A DNA stretch of 64,000 bases from JALHST01 sp038316335 (GCA_038316335.1 JBBQAM010000004.1:98777-162776); one strand, 5' to 3'. Positions 1-9,020 are shown, numbered from the stretch's first letter. Notes: generated by a model from the letters alone, not told the origin. Made by a program: numbers and translations.

Positions 1-1524
1 GGGTTTGGTTGGGACTCGGGGACCATCACCAATATCAATCATGATTTTTTTCCATTGACACAAGGGCATACTATTCAAGACTGTACCCAATGTCATACCA
101 CGGGCAATTATTCAGATGCTTCGCCCGAATGTATCAGTTGCCACCAGAACGATTATGCCAGTACCCAGAATCCGAATCACGCGGCCGCAGGTTTTTCAAA
201 TGATTGCGTCTCTTGTCATACCACAAACCCTGGGTGGAAACCAGCAACGATCAATCATGACTTTTTCCCGTTGACACAAGGCCATGCTATTCAAGATTGT
301 ACACAATGCCATAAAACGGCAAACTATGCCGACACCTCGCCCGAATGCGTGAGTTGTCATCAAACCGATTACAATGGCACCTTGAACCCCAACCATCAAA
401 CTGTGGGCTATTCGACCGATTGCGTACAATGCCATACCACAAACCCTGGATGGTCACCCGCTATCATCAACCACGACTTTTTCCCATTGACAGGTGGCCA
501 TAACATTCAGGACTGTGCCCAATGCCATACCAATGGCACCTATGCCGGACTATCGCCCGAATGCGTCTCGTGCCATCAGGACAATTATAACCAGACATCG
601 AATCCGAACCATACGACCGTCGGATTTTCTACCGATTGCGTCTCATGTCATACGACAACGCCGGGCTGGAGCCCAGCGGTGGTAAACCACGACTTTTTCC
701 CATTGACTGGCGGCCATAACATTCAAGACTGTGCACAATGCCATACTACCGGTAGCTATGTCGGCTTGTCACCTGAATGTGTGAGTTGTCATCAGAACGA
801 CTATAATCAGACGGCGAATCCGAATCATCAAACGGTTGGGTTTTCTACCGATTGTGTGCTGTGCCACAGCACAAATCCCGGTTGGGCACCCGCTACAGTC
901 GACCACAACTTTTTCCCATTGACCGGTGGCCATAACATTCAGGACTGTACCCAATGCCATACTTCTGGTAGCTATGTAGGTCTGTCTCCCGATTGCGTCA
1001 ATTGCCATCAAACCGACTATAACCAGACCAGCAATCCGAACCATCAAACGAATGGGTTCTCAACTGATTGTGCCTCGTGTCATAGCACGAATCCTGGATG
1101 GTCACCAGCCACTATCAATCATGACTTTTTCCCCTTGACACAAGGGCATAACATTTCAGATTGCACACAATGCCATACCTCTGGTACCTATGCCGGACTA
1201 TCACCCGATTGCGTTTCATGCCATCAGGATGATTATAATCAGACTACTAACCCAAACCACGCTGCAGCACAATTTCCAACCGATTGTGTATCCTGCCACA
1301 CTACCAATCCTGGTTGGACCCCGGCCACCTTTGACCATAATCAGTACTTTCCGATTTATAGTGGAAAACACCGTCAAGGCCAAACCTGGGATACATGCGT
1401 TGAATGCCATACCGACGCCAACAATTATGCCGTATTTGATTGCATACATTGCCACCGTAATGACCACCACCAAGACCAAGGTAGCCAAGGATGTTATGAA
1501 TGTCACCCCCAAGGACGCAAATAA
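1..1524 (+). CDS. Repeat-built multihaem cytochrome c, 5' end outside window
   Basis: The reading frame is open from base 1, and its first residues already match the end of a repeat unit (GW...INHDFFP), so the gene starts before the window. The visible part has six units of 72 residues, each with three CxxCH haem sites (DCTQCH, ECVSCH, DCVSCH types), and a 55-residue tail with three more (CVECH, CIHCH, CYECH), giving at least 21 c-type haems. His residues in GH and NPNH positions of every unit could be distal ligands. Chains of closely spaced haems of this kind act as electron wires in the periplasm or at the cell surface. It ends 4 bp before an outer-membrane barrel gene, suggesting one transcript. 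The acceptor or donor is not visible. Antisense open frames over it are repeat-driven shadows. Confidence 0.9.
   Translation, partial: GFGWDSGTITNINHDFFPLTQGHTIQDCTQCHTTGNYSDASPECISCHQNDYASTQNPNHAAAGFSNDCVSCHTTNPGWKPATINHDFFPLTQGHAIQDCTQCHKTANYADTSPECVSCHQTDYNGTLNPNHQTVGYSTDCVQCHTTNPGWSPAIINHDFFPLTGGHNIQDCAQCHTNGTYAGLSPECVSCHQDNYNQTSNPNHTTVGFSTDCVSCHTTTPGWSPAVVNHDFFPLTGGHNIQDCAQCHTTGSYVGLSPECVSCHQNDYNQTANPNHQTVGFSTDCVLCHSTNPGWAPATVDHNFFPLTGGHNIQDCTQCHTSGSYVGLSPDCVNCHQTDYNQTSNPNHQTNGFSTDCASCHSTNPGWSPATINHDFFPLTQGHNISDCTQCHTSGTYAGLSPDCVSCHQDDYNQTTNPNHAAAQFPTDCVSCHTTNPGWTPATFDHNQYFPIYSGKHRQGQTWDTCVECHTDANNYAVFDCIHCHRNDHHQDQGSQGCYECHPQGRK
55..1353 (+). repeat. Six 216-bp in-frame tandem repeats (cytochrome units)
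   Basis: Units start at 55, 271, 487, 703, 919 and 1135, exactly 216 bp apart, each beginning with TTGAC(A/T/C) and encoding one three-haem module. Units 3 to 5 are the most alike, which suggests recent duplication or gene conversion. The last unit is one codon longer. The stretch before 55 is the end of at least one more unit. Confidence 0.9.
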
Positions 1525-1528
1525 GTAA

Positions 1529-3142
1529 ATGAAATACATTTTTAGTTTCATCACCTTTATGGCATTAACCTACAATGCATTCGCTCAGGACAATGAAGAC
1601 GTCCTGAAGGGACAGGTGACGTTTGTCACTACACAGAACGTTTATGTAAAGTTTGCCGTTACCGATGCGATTATTATAGGGGACACCTTGCAACTGGCTA
1701 CTACAAATGCCGCCTGCTTATTGGTCAAAAGCAAATCTTCTACCTCCTGCGTTTGTTCGATCGTCAATGATTGCCCCATACAAAGAGGTGATGACGTGTT
1801 GTACACAGTACCCGAAAACAAAGAGGAGGTGCTTGCTATTATATCTGGGAAAGTTCCCAAACCCACGGGTGAGAAAAATATGATGCGAGCGTCGGCCGTT
1901 CCCATCATAGTGGAGGAAAAGGTAGTGCCGTCGATGAAGGAAAAAATTCGTGGTAGGGTGTCGGTGGCAACCAATAGTGCGATATCGAACGAGCGGGATG
2001 CCCGGCATCGAATCATGGGTCGATTTTCAATCGATGCCGACCACATAAAGGATTCAAAATTTTCATTTAATACGTATCTCAACTATCAACAAATTATAAA
2101 TCAAAACGATACTTCCTCACTTCTAAAGAAAAGTACTTTAAGGGTATATGATTTGGGCGTGCGTTATGAGGCGACCCCTAGTCTGTCGTTCACCCTAGGA
2201 AGGAACATCAACTCAAAAATTTCCTCGATTGGTGCTATAGATGGGTTGCAGGTGGAAAAATATTTTGGCGATAAATATCTAGGCGCGATTGTAGGATTTC
2301 GTCCCGATATCTTTAATTATGGTTTTAATTCAAATCTACTACAGTATGGTGGTTATGCGGGTATCTTGACCGATCAAAAAGAATTTTATTCACAAACTAC
2401 CGTGGGATTTATCCAACAACAGAACAATGGGGAAATCGATCGGCGCTATGCCTATTTTCAACATACCAGTACCATCCTTGAAAATTTGAATCTTTTCTCT
2501 TCCTTGGAACTTGATCTGTACAGTAAAGTAAACCAAGTGGTCACTGGCGATATACGGTTGACCAACCTATATGTTTCAGCGAGGTATCGTTTTAATCCAA
2601 AAATCAACCTTATGGTATCGTATGATTCCCGGAAAAGGATTTTGTACTACGAGACCTTTCAAACCGAAATCGAACGTTTGTTGGACGATGATATCGCAAG
2701 ACAGGGCGTACGGGGCAGAATAAACATCCGGCCCTTTAAGAATCTAATGATTGGTGGTAGTTATAGCAAGCGGTTTCAGAGTGATCGAGAGAACAAGTCG
2801 GATAATATCTATGGGTATGTCACCCTTTCAAAAGTCCCGGCCATAGGTGGAAGGCTATCAGTATCCTATAATAGGAACGAATCGAATTATTTGGAAAGCA
2901 ACATCGCATCGATACGACATTCAAAGGATTATTTTCACGGAAGATTAAATGCCGATTTTTATTATCGCTATGTGAACTATAATTATACGAATAGTCTAGC
3001 CCCATTAAACCAACACTATTTCGGAACCGACCTATCTTACTATATTAACCGAAAATTATATTTTAGTATTTCAGGGGAGTTTACCACTTTGGATACTGAA
3101 AAGACCTATCGGATTTACGCACAACTATCCCAGCGCTTTTAG
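1529..3142 (+). CDS. Predicted outer-membrane beta-barrel protein linked to multihaem cytochrome
   Basis: 537 residues. An N-terminal signal peptide ends near AFAQ (about residue 20). Residues 20-100 form a small beta-rich domain with several Cys but no CxxCH. From about residue 145 to the end the sequence alternates polar and aromatic/hydrophobic residues as in transmembrane beta strands, and it ends in Phe (LSQRF), the usual C-terminal residue of barrels. It starts 4 bp after the multihaem cytochrome stop. A barrel directly joined to a multihaem cytochrome recalls porin-cytochrome conduits such as MtrAB, but no sequence match to MtrB is claimed. It could also be an assembly partner. The barrel prediction is inference from the strand pattern. 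Confidence 0.7.
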   Translation: MKYIFSFITFMALTYNAFAQDNEDVLKGQVTFVTTQNVYVKFAVTDAIIIGDTLQLATTNAACLLVKSKSSTSCVCSIVNDCPIQRGDDVLYTVPENKEEVLAIISGKVPKPTGEKNMMRASAVPIIVEEKVVPSMKEKIRGRVSVATNSAISNERDARHRIMGRFSIDADHIKDSKFSFNTYLNYQQIINQNDTSSLLKKSTLRVYDLGVRYEATPSLSFTLGRNINSKISSIGAIDGLQVEKYFGDKYLGAIVGFRPDIFNYGFNSNLLQYGGYAGILTDQKEFYSQTTVGFIQQQNNGEIDRRYAYFQHTSTILENLNLFSSLELDLYSKVNQVVTGDIRLTNLYVSARYRFNPKINLMVSYDSRKRILYYETFQTEIERLLDDDIARQGVRGRINIRPFKNLMIGGSYSKRFQSDRENKSDNIYGYVTLSKVPAIGGRLSVSYNRNESNYLESNIASIRHSKDYFHGRLNADFYYRYVNYNYTNSLAPLNQHYFGTDLSYYINRKLYFSISGEFTTLDTEKTYRIYAQLSQRF

Positions 3143-3191
3143 ACACGAAAAGAACTTGGAAATGTGCGCGTATATATTGGGTAATGAACCG

Positions 3192-3235
3192 TAAATTTGT
3201 TATATCCTATACACGTGTCGTCAGGCAAATCTGAC
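3192..3235 (+). promoter_or_regulatory. Weak promoter-like element and inverted repeat before lipoprotein gene
   Basis: TAAATTTG at 3192-3199 fits the Bacteroidota -7 motif TAnnTTTG, but no TTG sits 19-21 bp upstream. GTCAG-GCAAAT-CTGAC at 3220-3235 is a perfect 5-bp inverted repeat with a 6-bp centre that could be an operator or a leader hairpin. Confidence 0.25.
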
Positions 3236-3262
3236 TTATTAATTAAACATAATTAGCTACAA

Positions 3263-4063
3263 ATGAAAAATACCGTTCTTATTCACTACCTATTCGTTGC
3301 CTTATTCATGGCATCCTGCAATAATGGTCCCAAAGTAATAGCCCCAGCCACTGAGGATGGGAATACAGAGAATGGTAGTGGCATCTTTTCGTCCGATCCC
3401 TCGACCCAGGTGACCCCTAATTCTGACGCGTCATTCAACGAAGACTTGCACAAAGTCAATGTTCAGGAAGTATTGCCTACCGAACGATATATCTATTTGA
3501 AAGTAAACGAAGATGGGAAACAATTTTGGATCGCCACCCGCAAACAAGCGGCTAAGAAAGGTGAAATCTATTATTATAGAAATGGCCTCCTTAAGACAGA
3601 TTTTGAAAGTAAGGAATATAACCGGGTATTCGATACCATCTATTTGGTATCAAACCTAGTGCCTGAAGATCATTCAAAAAATGCAGGGGTCCTAGACGCC
3701 AATATCCCCAAGATGGAACAAAAAGTGACCGTTAAAGAGGATATCCCAACCCATACCGATAAAATAGCCGAGTTTAAAGGCAAAATAAAGATTGCCGATC
3801 TGGTGAAGGATCCCAAGAAATATGAAGGTCAGGAAGTGGAAATAAGCGGCACTTGTGTAAAGGTAAATCCCAATATTATGGATCGCAACTGGATCCACTT
3901 GCAAGATGGAAGCAAGAATGATTTTGATCTGGTCATCACCTCCAATACCTTTGTTCCCGAGGGTTCAACAGTTACCATGCGCGGGGTGGTGAATCTCGAT
4001 CGTGATTTTGGGGCGGGCTATAAATATAATTTGATTTTGGAAGATGGCAAGGTGGTACAATAG
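3263..4063 (+). CDS. Lipoprotein with OB-fold-like C-terminal domain
   Basis: 266 residues. A short signal peptide ends in a lipobox (FMASC, Cys19), so it is likely a lipid-anchored envelope protein. Residues 65-140 hold a small domain (RYIYLKVNEDGKQFWIATR and following). Residues 174-266 form an OB-fold-like module with the pattern ADLVKDPKKYEGQEVEISG, then WIHLQDG and a VTMRGVVNLDRDFG strand. OB-fold lipoproteins of this build are found near cytochrome genes in some bacteria, but the ligand here is unknown. It lies 120 bp after the barrel gene on the same strand and may have its own promoter. Confidence 0.75.
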   Translation: MKNTVLIHYLFVALFMASCNNGPKVIAPATEDGNTENGSGIFSSDPSTQVTPNSDASFNEDLHKVNVQEVLPTERYIYLKVNEDGKQFWIATRKQAAKKGEIYYYRNGLLKTDFESKEYNRVFDTIYLVSNLVPEDHSKNAGVLDANIPKMEQKVTVKEDIPTHTDKIAEFKGKIKIADLVKDPKKYEGQEVEISGTCVKVNPNIMDRNWIHLQDGSKNDFDLVITSNTFVPEGSTVTMRGVVNLDRDFGAGYKYNLILEDGKVVQ

Positions 4064-4100
4064 CCTAAGTCATTTTAAAAAATCAGGAATATAGAAAAAA

Positions 4101-4134
4101 TTAATAGCTACAGCCCCTTGACTATAGCTATTAA
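4101..4134. terminator. Inverted repeat between convergent genes
   Basis: TTAATAGCTA (4101-4110) and TAGCTATTAA (4125-4134) are perfect arms around a 14-nt loop. It sits between the convergent lipoprotein and ppdK genes. AT-rich arms and no strong T tract make it a weak terminator candidate. Confidence 0.4.
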
Positions 4135-4247
4135 TTCAAAGCGTTATTCAAACTTGCAAAATTTAGGGCGATCGATTGAAAGTCTAGACTTTCTTGCTTC
4201 ATAACCGATGGTAAATCAAAAAGCCATCCTTGATCTGAATCAATACG

Positions 4248-6977
4248 TCATGATGCCCCTTTAATTGCGGCCTGTGCAGCAGCCAATCGAGCGATAGGGA
4301 CCCTAAAGGGGGAACAGCTGACATAATTCATCCCCACGCGATGGCAAAATTCAACCGAATTGGGTTCGCCACCGTGTTCCCCACAGATTCCAATCTTTAA
4401 ATTTGGCTTCACGGACCGTCCTCTTTCAATGCCCATTTTTATTAATTGTCCAACGCCTTCCTGATCTAATTTTTGAAAGGGGTCTTCTTTTAGGATTCCT
4501 TTCTCTAAATAAACAGGTAGGAATTTACCCGCATCGTCCCGAGAATAGCCATAGACCATTTGTGTGAGGTCGTTCGTGCCAAAAGAAAAGAATTCGGCAC
4601 GTTGTGCGATCACATCGGCCATTAATACGGCACGGGGAATTTCGATCATCGTGCCCACAGCGTACTCAATGGTGTCGTTTCTTTCAGCAAACACGGTATC
4701 AGCGGTCGCCTTGATTATTTTTTCTTGCAAAATAAATTCTTCCGAGGTTCCGATCAAGGGAACCATAATCTCCGGAATGGCTTCGATACCCATCGCCTTT
4801 AAATTTAAGGCAGCCTCAATAATGGCCCGGGTCTGCATTTCAGTAATCTCGGGGTAGGTATTGCCCAATCTACACCCTCGATGACCCAGCATGGGATTGA
4901 ACTCCTCCAAATCGGCCACTTTGTTCTTAACGGACTGTAGGGAAATATGCATTTCATCTGCAAGTTCCTTTTGTTGTGCCAATTGATGGGGTACGAACTC
5001 ATGCAATGGAGGATCCAACAAGCGTATCGTTACAGGGAGGCCTTGCATAGCCTCAAAAATTCCTTCAAAATCACTGCGTTGCATGGGCAGTAAATCTTCC
5101 AATGCCCGTTTTCTCCCTTTTACGGTGTCGGCCAATATCATTTCGCGCATGGCCTTGATCCGGTCGACTTCAAAGAACATATGTTCCGTTCTGGTCAGTC
5201 CGATACCCTTTGCGCCAAAATTACGTCCAGCCCTGGCATCTTTAGGGGTATCGGCGTTCGTTCGTACCTTCATGGTAGCATAGGTATCGGCTAAATCCAT
5301 AATTTCAGCAAATTCCCCACTTAAGGTAGGCTCAACGGTTGCTACTTTTCCTTCGATAATGTTTCCGGTTGAACCATTCAATGAAATCCAGTCCCCTTCA
5401 TGATATTCCTTATTATCCACGGTCAAAGTGCGGGTCTTATAGTTGATTTTTAAGGCACCTGCACCAGAAATACAACATTTCCCCATACCCCTTGCGACAA
5501 CGGCGGCATGGGAAGTCATGCCTCCCCGGGCCGTTAAAATTCCCCTAGCGACGTTCATGCCCTCCAGATCCTCGGGAGAAGTTTCGATACGTGTTAAGAT
5601 TGAATATTTATATTTAAAGGCCTCATCTGCAAAGAAAACGATTTGACCTGTTGCCGCTCCGGGCGAAGCAGGCAGTCCCTGGGCAATTACATGGGCTTCT
5701 TTTAAAGCCTGGGGGTCAAAAACCGGGTGCAGCAATTCATCCAGTTTGTTGGGTTCAATGCGAAGTAGGGCTTCTTTGTCGTCAATCAAATCTTCCTTCC
5801 ACAGGTCAACGGCGATTTTTACCATGGCGGCCCCTGTTCTTTTGCCATTTCTGGTTTGAAGCATCCAAAGTTTCCCCTTTTGAATGGTAAATTCCATGTC
5901 CTGCATATCCCGATAGTGCGTTTCTATCTTTTTCTGATAGGTATTCAATTCGGCATATATCGCAGGCATTAGCTCTTCGAGGGAGGGGTAGTTTTGAAAT
6001 CTATCTTTTTCGTCAACTTTTGCCAGTTCAGCCCATCGTTTAGAACCCTCTTTGGTTATTTGTTGGGGGGTTCTAACACCTGAAACCACATCTTCACCCT
6101 GTGCATCGATCAAATATTCCCCGTTAAAAATCTTTTCCCCCGTACCAGCGTCCCGGGAAAAACAGACCCCAGTGCCCGAATCGGCTCCCATATTGCCATA
6201 CACCATGGCCTGCACATTGACCGCGGTACCCCAATCAGAAGGATATCCATGCATCTTTCTATAATACAACGCCCTATTGCCGTTCCAACTGTCAAAAACG
6301 GCGATCACTGCCCCCCAAAGTTGATCCCAAGGATCGGTGGGAAAATCATGTCCGGTGCGATTCTTGACCGCTTCCTTAAATTCACACACCAATTGTTGTA
6401 AATCTTCTACCGTATATTCGGTATCCAATTGAATATTTCGTTTTTCCTTCAGGTTTTCCATGATTTCCTGAAACGGATCTATATCCTCTTTGGTCGCGGG
6501 CTTCATCCCCAATACGACGCCGCCGTACATTTGAATAAACCGACGATACGAATCCCATGCGAATCGTTCATTCTTGGTTCTTTTGGCCAAGGCAATAACG
6601 ACCTCATCATTTAAACCCAAATTTAAAACGGTATCCATCATGCCGGGCATGGAAACCCTTGCGCCGGATCGAACCGATAGCAGCATGGGTTCCTCGACAT
6701 CCCCAAATTTTGTGCCCATGACACTTTCGAGCCAAGAAACCGATTTTTCAACTTCGGTCTTGATCAAGGCGAGGGCCGCTTTATGCCCTAAGACATTATA
6801 TTCGGTGCAAGCCTCGGTCGTAATGGTAAAACCAGGGGGCACAGGGATGCCGATCCTACTCATTTCGGCCAAGTTGGCGCCTTTCCCTCCCAGTAGATTT
6901 TTTAGTGTACTATTTCCATCGGCTGTTTTATTGCCGAATCTGTAAACTCTCTTTTTAACGTCCTGAAGTACTTGCAT
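4248..6977 (-). CDS. ppdK: Pyruvate, phosphate dikinase
   Basis: 909 residues, a normal length. The enzyme interconverts pyruvate, ATP and phosphate with phosphoenolpyruvate, AMP and pyrophosphate in the cytoplasm. The N-terminal ATP-grasp domain starts with LLGGKGANLAEM and PVPPGFTITTEAC (about 28-60) and carries SVRSGARVSMPGMMDTVLN (101-119). The phosphohistidine domain has GGMTSHAAVVARGMGK with catalytic His490. The C-terminal PEP-binding barrel includes LLDPPLHEFVPH, MLGHRGCRLG, FSFGTNDLTQM and ends with ICGEHGGEP and the NYVSCSPFRVPIARLAAAQA segment containing the catalytic Cys. The gene stands alone between two cytochrome regions on the opposite strand. No odd features were seen. Confidence 0.97.
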   Translation of the reverse strand: MQVLQDVKKRVYRFGNKTADGNSTLKNLLGGKGANLAEMSRIGIPVPPGFTITTEACTEYNVLGHKAALALIKTEVEKSVSWLESVMGTKFGDVEEPMLLSVRSGARVSMPGMMDTVLNLGLNDEVVIALAKRTKNERFAWDSYRRFIQMYGGVVLGMKPATKEDIDPFQEIMENLKEKRNIQLDTEYTVEDLQQLVCEFKEAVKNRTGHDFPTDPWDQLWGAVIAVFDSWNGNRALYYRKMHGYPSDWGTAVNVQAMVYGNMGADSGTGVCFSRDAGTGEKIFNGEYLIDAQGEDVVSGVRTPQQITKEGSKRWAELAKVDEKDRFQNYPSLEELMPAIYAELNTYQKKIETHYRDMQDMEFTIQKGKLWMLQTRNGKRTGAAMVKIAVDLWKEDLIDDKEALLRIEPNKLDELLHPVFDPQALKEAHVIAQGLPASPGAATGQIVFFADEAFKYKYSILTRIETSPEDLEGMNVARGILTARGGMTSHAAVVARGMGKCCISGAGALKINYKTRTLTVDNKEYHEGDWISLNGSTGNIIEGKVATVEPTLSGEFAEIMDLADTYATMKVRTNADTPKDARAGRNFGAKGIGLTRTEHMFFEVDRIKAMREMILADTVKGRKRALEDLLPMQRSDFEGIFEAMQGLPVTIRLLDPPLHEFVPHQLAQQKELADEMHISLQSVKNKVADLEEFNPMLGHRGCRLGNTYPEITEMQTRAIIEAALNLKAMGIEAIPEIMVPLIGTSEEFILQEKIIKATADTVFAERNDTIEYAVGTMIEIPRAVLMADVIAQRAEFFSFGTNDLTQMVYGYSRDDAGKFLPVYLEKGILKEDPFQKLDQEGVGQLIKMGIERGRSVKPNLKIGICGEHGGEPNSVEFCHRVGMNYVSCSPFRVPIARLAAAQAAIKGAS

Positions 6978-7059
6978 GATATTTTTTTTAAGGAGTATGA
7001 TTATAAATCAACCCTAAAAGTAGAATCCCGGGCATTTGAATTTTATGATAAATGTCATG

Positions 7060-7117
7060 ACCCACTTAAATAAAGACGAAGTGGGTGGTCAATTTGCTAG
7101 AGTGGCCCCACTTTTTT
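7060..7117 (+). promoter_or_regulatory. Attenuator-like pair of mutually exclusive hairpins
   Basis: CCCACTT (7061-7067), AAGTGGG (7079-7085) and a second CCCACTT (7107-7113) are followed by a T run to 7117. The central arm can pair with either outer arm; pairing with the second gives a terminator-like hairpin plus T tract on the plus strand. No plus-strand gene lies directly upstream, so a leader or small RNA would have to start within about 80 bp. Confidence 0.3.
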
Positions 7118-7242
7118 ACAAAACCTTTTACTCCTGTTAATGTTATTGTACCTATCGAATAAAGCAACCCAATAAGACCCATGCCGGTTTTGGAGATTCG
7201 GCCAAGGGGAATGCGCACATCACTATGTTAAAGAAATATTAA

Positions 7243-7264
7243 AAATATGATAATTATCATATTT
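7243..7264. promoter_or_regulatory. Perfect 22-bp palindrome, FNR/CRP-like operator candidate
   Basis: AAATATGATAA followed by its exact reverse complement, centred between 7253 and 7254, 67 bp before the first ATG of the cytochrome cluster. The core TGAT-AATT-ATCA matches the inner four bases of both FNR half-sites (TTGAT-N4-ATCAA), with A/T changed at the outermost base. It also partly resembles GATAAT-type Fur sites. Operator function is inference. Confidence 0.5.
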
Positions 7265-7320
7265 ATTCAACGTTGGTTTTCTTCTCTTTAGACAAAATTA
7301 ACAACTAAACACTCGTTAAT

Positions 7321-8511
7321 ATGAAAAATTTAAACGCATTGGGCTACCTGTTGATAGTGGCAGCGAGTCTATTGTTCATTCAATGTACCAGCGACCCAAT
7401 ACAAGGACTCCAAGGAGTACCTGGCACGAATGGTATTGATGGTATTGACGGAGTCAATGGAATCGACGGGGCCGATGGTTCTGCAGCCTCCTGTATTGCG
7501 TGTCACTCGAATGAGCATAGAGATGCAATTCGAGATCAATACGCCATTTCACATCATGCCACAAGCCCTAAAGGTTCATGGGCATATGCCGGGGTCGGTG
7601 CTTCGCGCGTTTCCTGTGCCCGATGTCACAATAATCAAGGATTTAGTGATTTCATATCAACTGGAGAAGTTATTGCGACCGGCTATACAACCGTACAACC
7701 AATTACTTGCACGGGTTGTCACGCCAGTGATGTAGGACACCGTTCTTTCGATTTTGCAAACGATGGCAATGATTATGCTCTAAGAACAAACGATCCCGTT
7801 ACACTGATTATCGATCCGACCTATACGATCGATATTCGGAATGAAAGTGATTTATTAGGTTTAAGTAATACCTGCGTCAACTGTCATCAACCAAGAACAC
7901 ATGTACCCACCGTTGCCGATGCCGTAAATGGCAAATATATGATAACCAATTCCCATTGGGGAACCCATCATGGCCCTCAAGTTACCATGCTTGAAGGCAT
8001 TAACGGGGGCGAAATTGCCGGTTCGGTGGGTTATCCTACAGAACAATTTCCGCACAGATCACAATCATCCTGTATTAAATGCCATATGAGCCCAGGTACA
8101 GATGCCACGAATGGAGGACATACCTTCAACCCCACCAGAACCGCTTGTGCTTCATGTCATTTGGATTCCGAGTTTGCAGATGCCACTACTTTTGATCGAG
8201 AAGGTTTTCAAACGGAAACATTGGATCGCATGGAAATCCTGGCCGGTTTATTGGCAAATGTGGTCGGACAAGATATTGCCCAAGATAGTCTTGGAGTCTG
8301 GCAACCTGTTTTTGAAGCCGACGGTTTTACTCCGGTTACGCACGTTGGTATTGTCATAGATGGCAGTCCGGTAGTTGGCTTGTATGACTTCACAGCTGCT
8401 TTGGCTGCCTGGAATTATGTCTTTATCGAGGAAGACAGCAGTAAAGGGGTTCATAACCCTGCGTACGTTGATGCATTAATTCCAAACTCAATAGAAGCGT
8501 TGCAGAACTGA
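7321..8511 (+). CDS. Hexahaem cytochrome c lipoprotein with collagen-like stalk
   Basis: 396 residues. A signal peptide ends in a lipobox (LLFIQC, Cys22). Residues 29-53 are a Gly-rich collagen-like run (GLQGVPGTNGIDGIDG and similar), probably a flexible spacer. Six CxxCH sites follow at 58, 99, 130, 185, 251 and 276, plus many extra His (for example SHWGTHHGPQ near 211-220) that may be distal ligands. The last 115 residues lack haem sites. It heads an eight-gene same-strand cluster with an Fe-S protein and an NrfD subunit, so it is probably a lipid-anchored electron carrier or terminal enzyme for quinol-derived electrons. It has no CxxCK site and so is not NrfA. The substrate is unknown. Confidence 0.85.
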   Translation: MKNLNALGYLLIVAASLLFIQCTSDPIQGLQGVPGTNGIDGIDGVNGIDGADGSAASCIACHSNEHRDAIRDQYAISHHATSPKGSWAYAGVGASRVSCARCHNNQGFSDFISTGEVIATGYTTVQPITCTGCHASDVGHRSFDFANDGNDYALRTNDPVTLIIDPTYTIDIRNESDLLGLSNTCVNCHQPRTHVPTVADAVNGKYMITNSHWGTHHGPQVTMLEGINGGEIAGSVGYPTEQFPHRSQSSCIKCHMSPGTDATNGGHTFNPTRTACASCHLDSEFADATTFDREGFQTETLDRMEILAGLLANVVGQDIAQDSLGVWQPVFEADGFTPVTHVGIVIDGSPVVGLYDFTAALAAWNYVFIEEDSSKGVHNPAYVDALIPNSIEALQN

Positions 8512-8607
8512 GAGTAGAAATCAATGGATCCGATGATTTATAATGAAAGCAAAACCGCTAATTTCTTTTATAGCGATAGGTTATGTCAACCAAATAATAA
8601 ATTCAGA

Positions 8608-9000
8608 ATGAAAAACAAAATGCAAAAGGTTCTGATAAGCTGTTTCGGTTTATTGCTTATGTCGTGCTATTATGATGAAGTAGTCATTATTCCGGATGCC
8701 ACCACCCCGGAAGAACCCATACCCGATGTCATTTCTTTTAAGGACAACATACAACCGTTATTCAACGAAAGATGCATTAGCTGTCATAAAGGAAGTACCG
8801 ATCCGGTCCTTGAGGCCACTGTATCCTATGCCAATCTAATTAATGGATATGTGGTTAAAGGGGATGCCAACGCAAGTATCATGTATAAGGCGCTCTTGAA
8901 TATCGATGGAATTCAATTAATGCCCCCAGATGGGAAATTATCCGATTCCAAAATTAATTTAGTCAAGGGTTGGATCGATCAGGGAGCTTTGGATAACTAA
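8608..9000 (+). CDS. Monohaem cytochrome c lipoprotein
   Basis: 130 residues from the ATG at 8608. The frame is open further upstream (to 8524), but this start puts a proper signal peptide and lipobox (LLLMSC) at the N-terminus. A Pro-rich linker is followed by FKDNIQPLFNERCISCHKG, the usual beginning of a Bacteroidota class I-like haem domain, with one CxxCH. A later LMPPDGKLSDSKINLVKGWID segment supplies the likely Met ligand and final helix. It lies about 100 bp after the hexahaem gene and 20 bp before the barrel gene, so the three are probably co-transcribed. Likely role: electron shuttle at a membrane surface. Confidence 0.85.
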   Translation: MKNKMQKVLISCFGLLLMSCYYDEVVIIPDATTPEEPIPDVISFKDNIQPLFNERCISCHKGSTDPVLEATVSYANLINGYVVKGDANASIMYKALLNIDGIQLMPPDGKLSDSKINLVKGWIDQGALDN

Positions 9001-9020
9001 CCAAGAACAATAGAATCGAA

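Larger units (their letters stand above)
6978..7320. other. Divergent intergenic region between ppdK and cytochrome cluster
   Basis: 343 bp without a gene. It must hold the ppdK promoter (minus strand) and the cytochrome-cluster promoter (plus strand). Two structured elements are visible and listed separately: a three-part CCCACTT/AAGTGGG arrangement ending in a T run (7060-7117) and a 22-bp palindrome (7243-7264). No complete TTG-N20-TAnnTTTG promoter was found on either strand. Confidence 0.6.

Noticed and set aside
196..1554. Open frames on the minus strand and in frame 2 across the multihaem gene
   Set aside because: They repeat with the 216-bp period and arise from the codon pattern of the cytochrome; they have no own domains.
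7321..8511. Pentahaem nitrite reductase NrfA
   Set aside because: It has six CxxCH and no CxxCK, is shorter than NrfA and is a lipoprotein with a collagen-like stalk.
8524..8607. Upstream extension of the monohaem lipoprotein
   Set aside because: The residues encoded there do not resemble a signal peptide, whereas the start at 8608 gives a clean lipobox.
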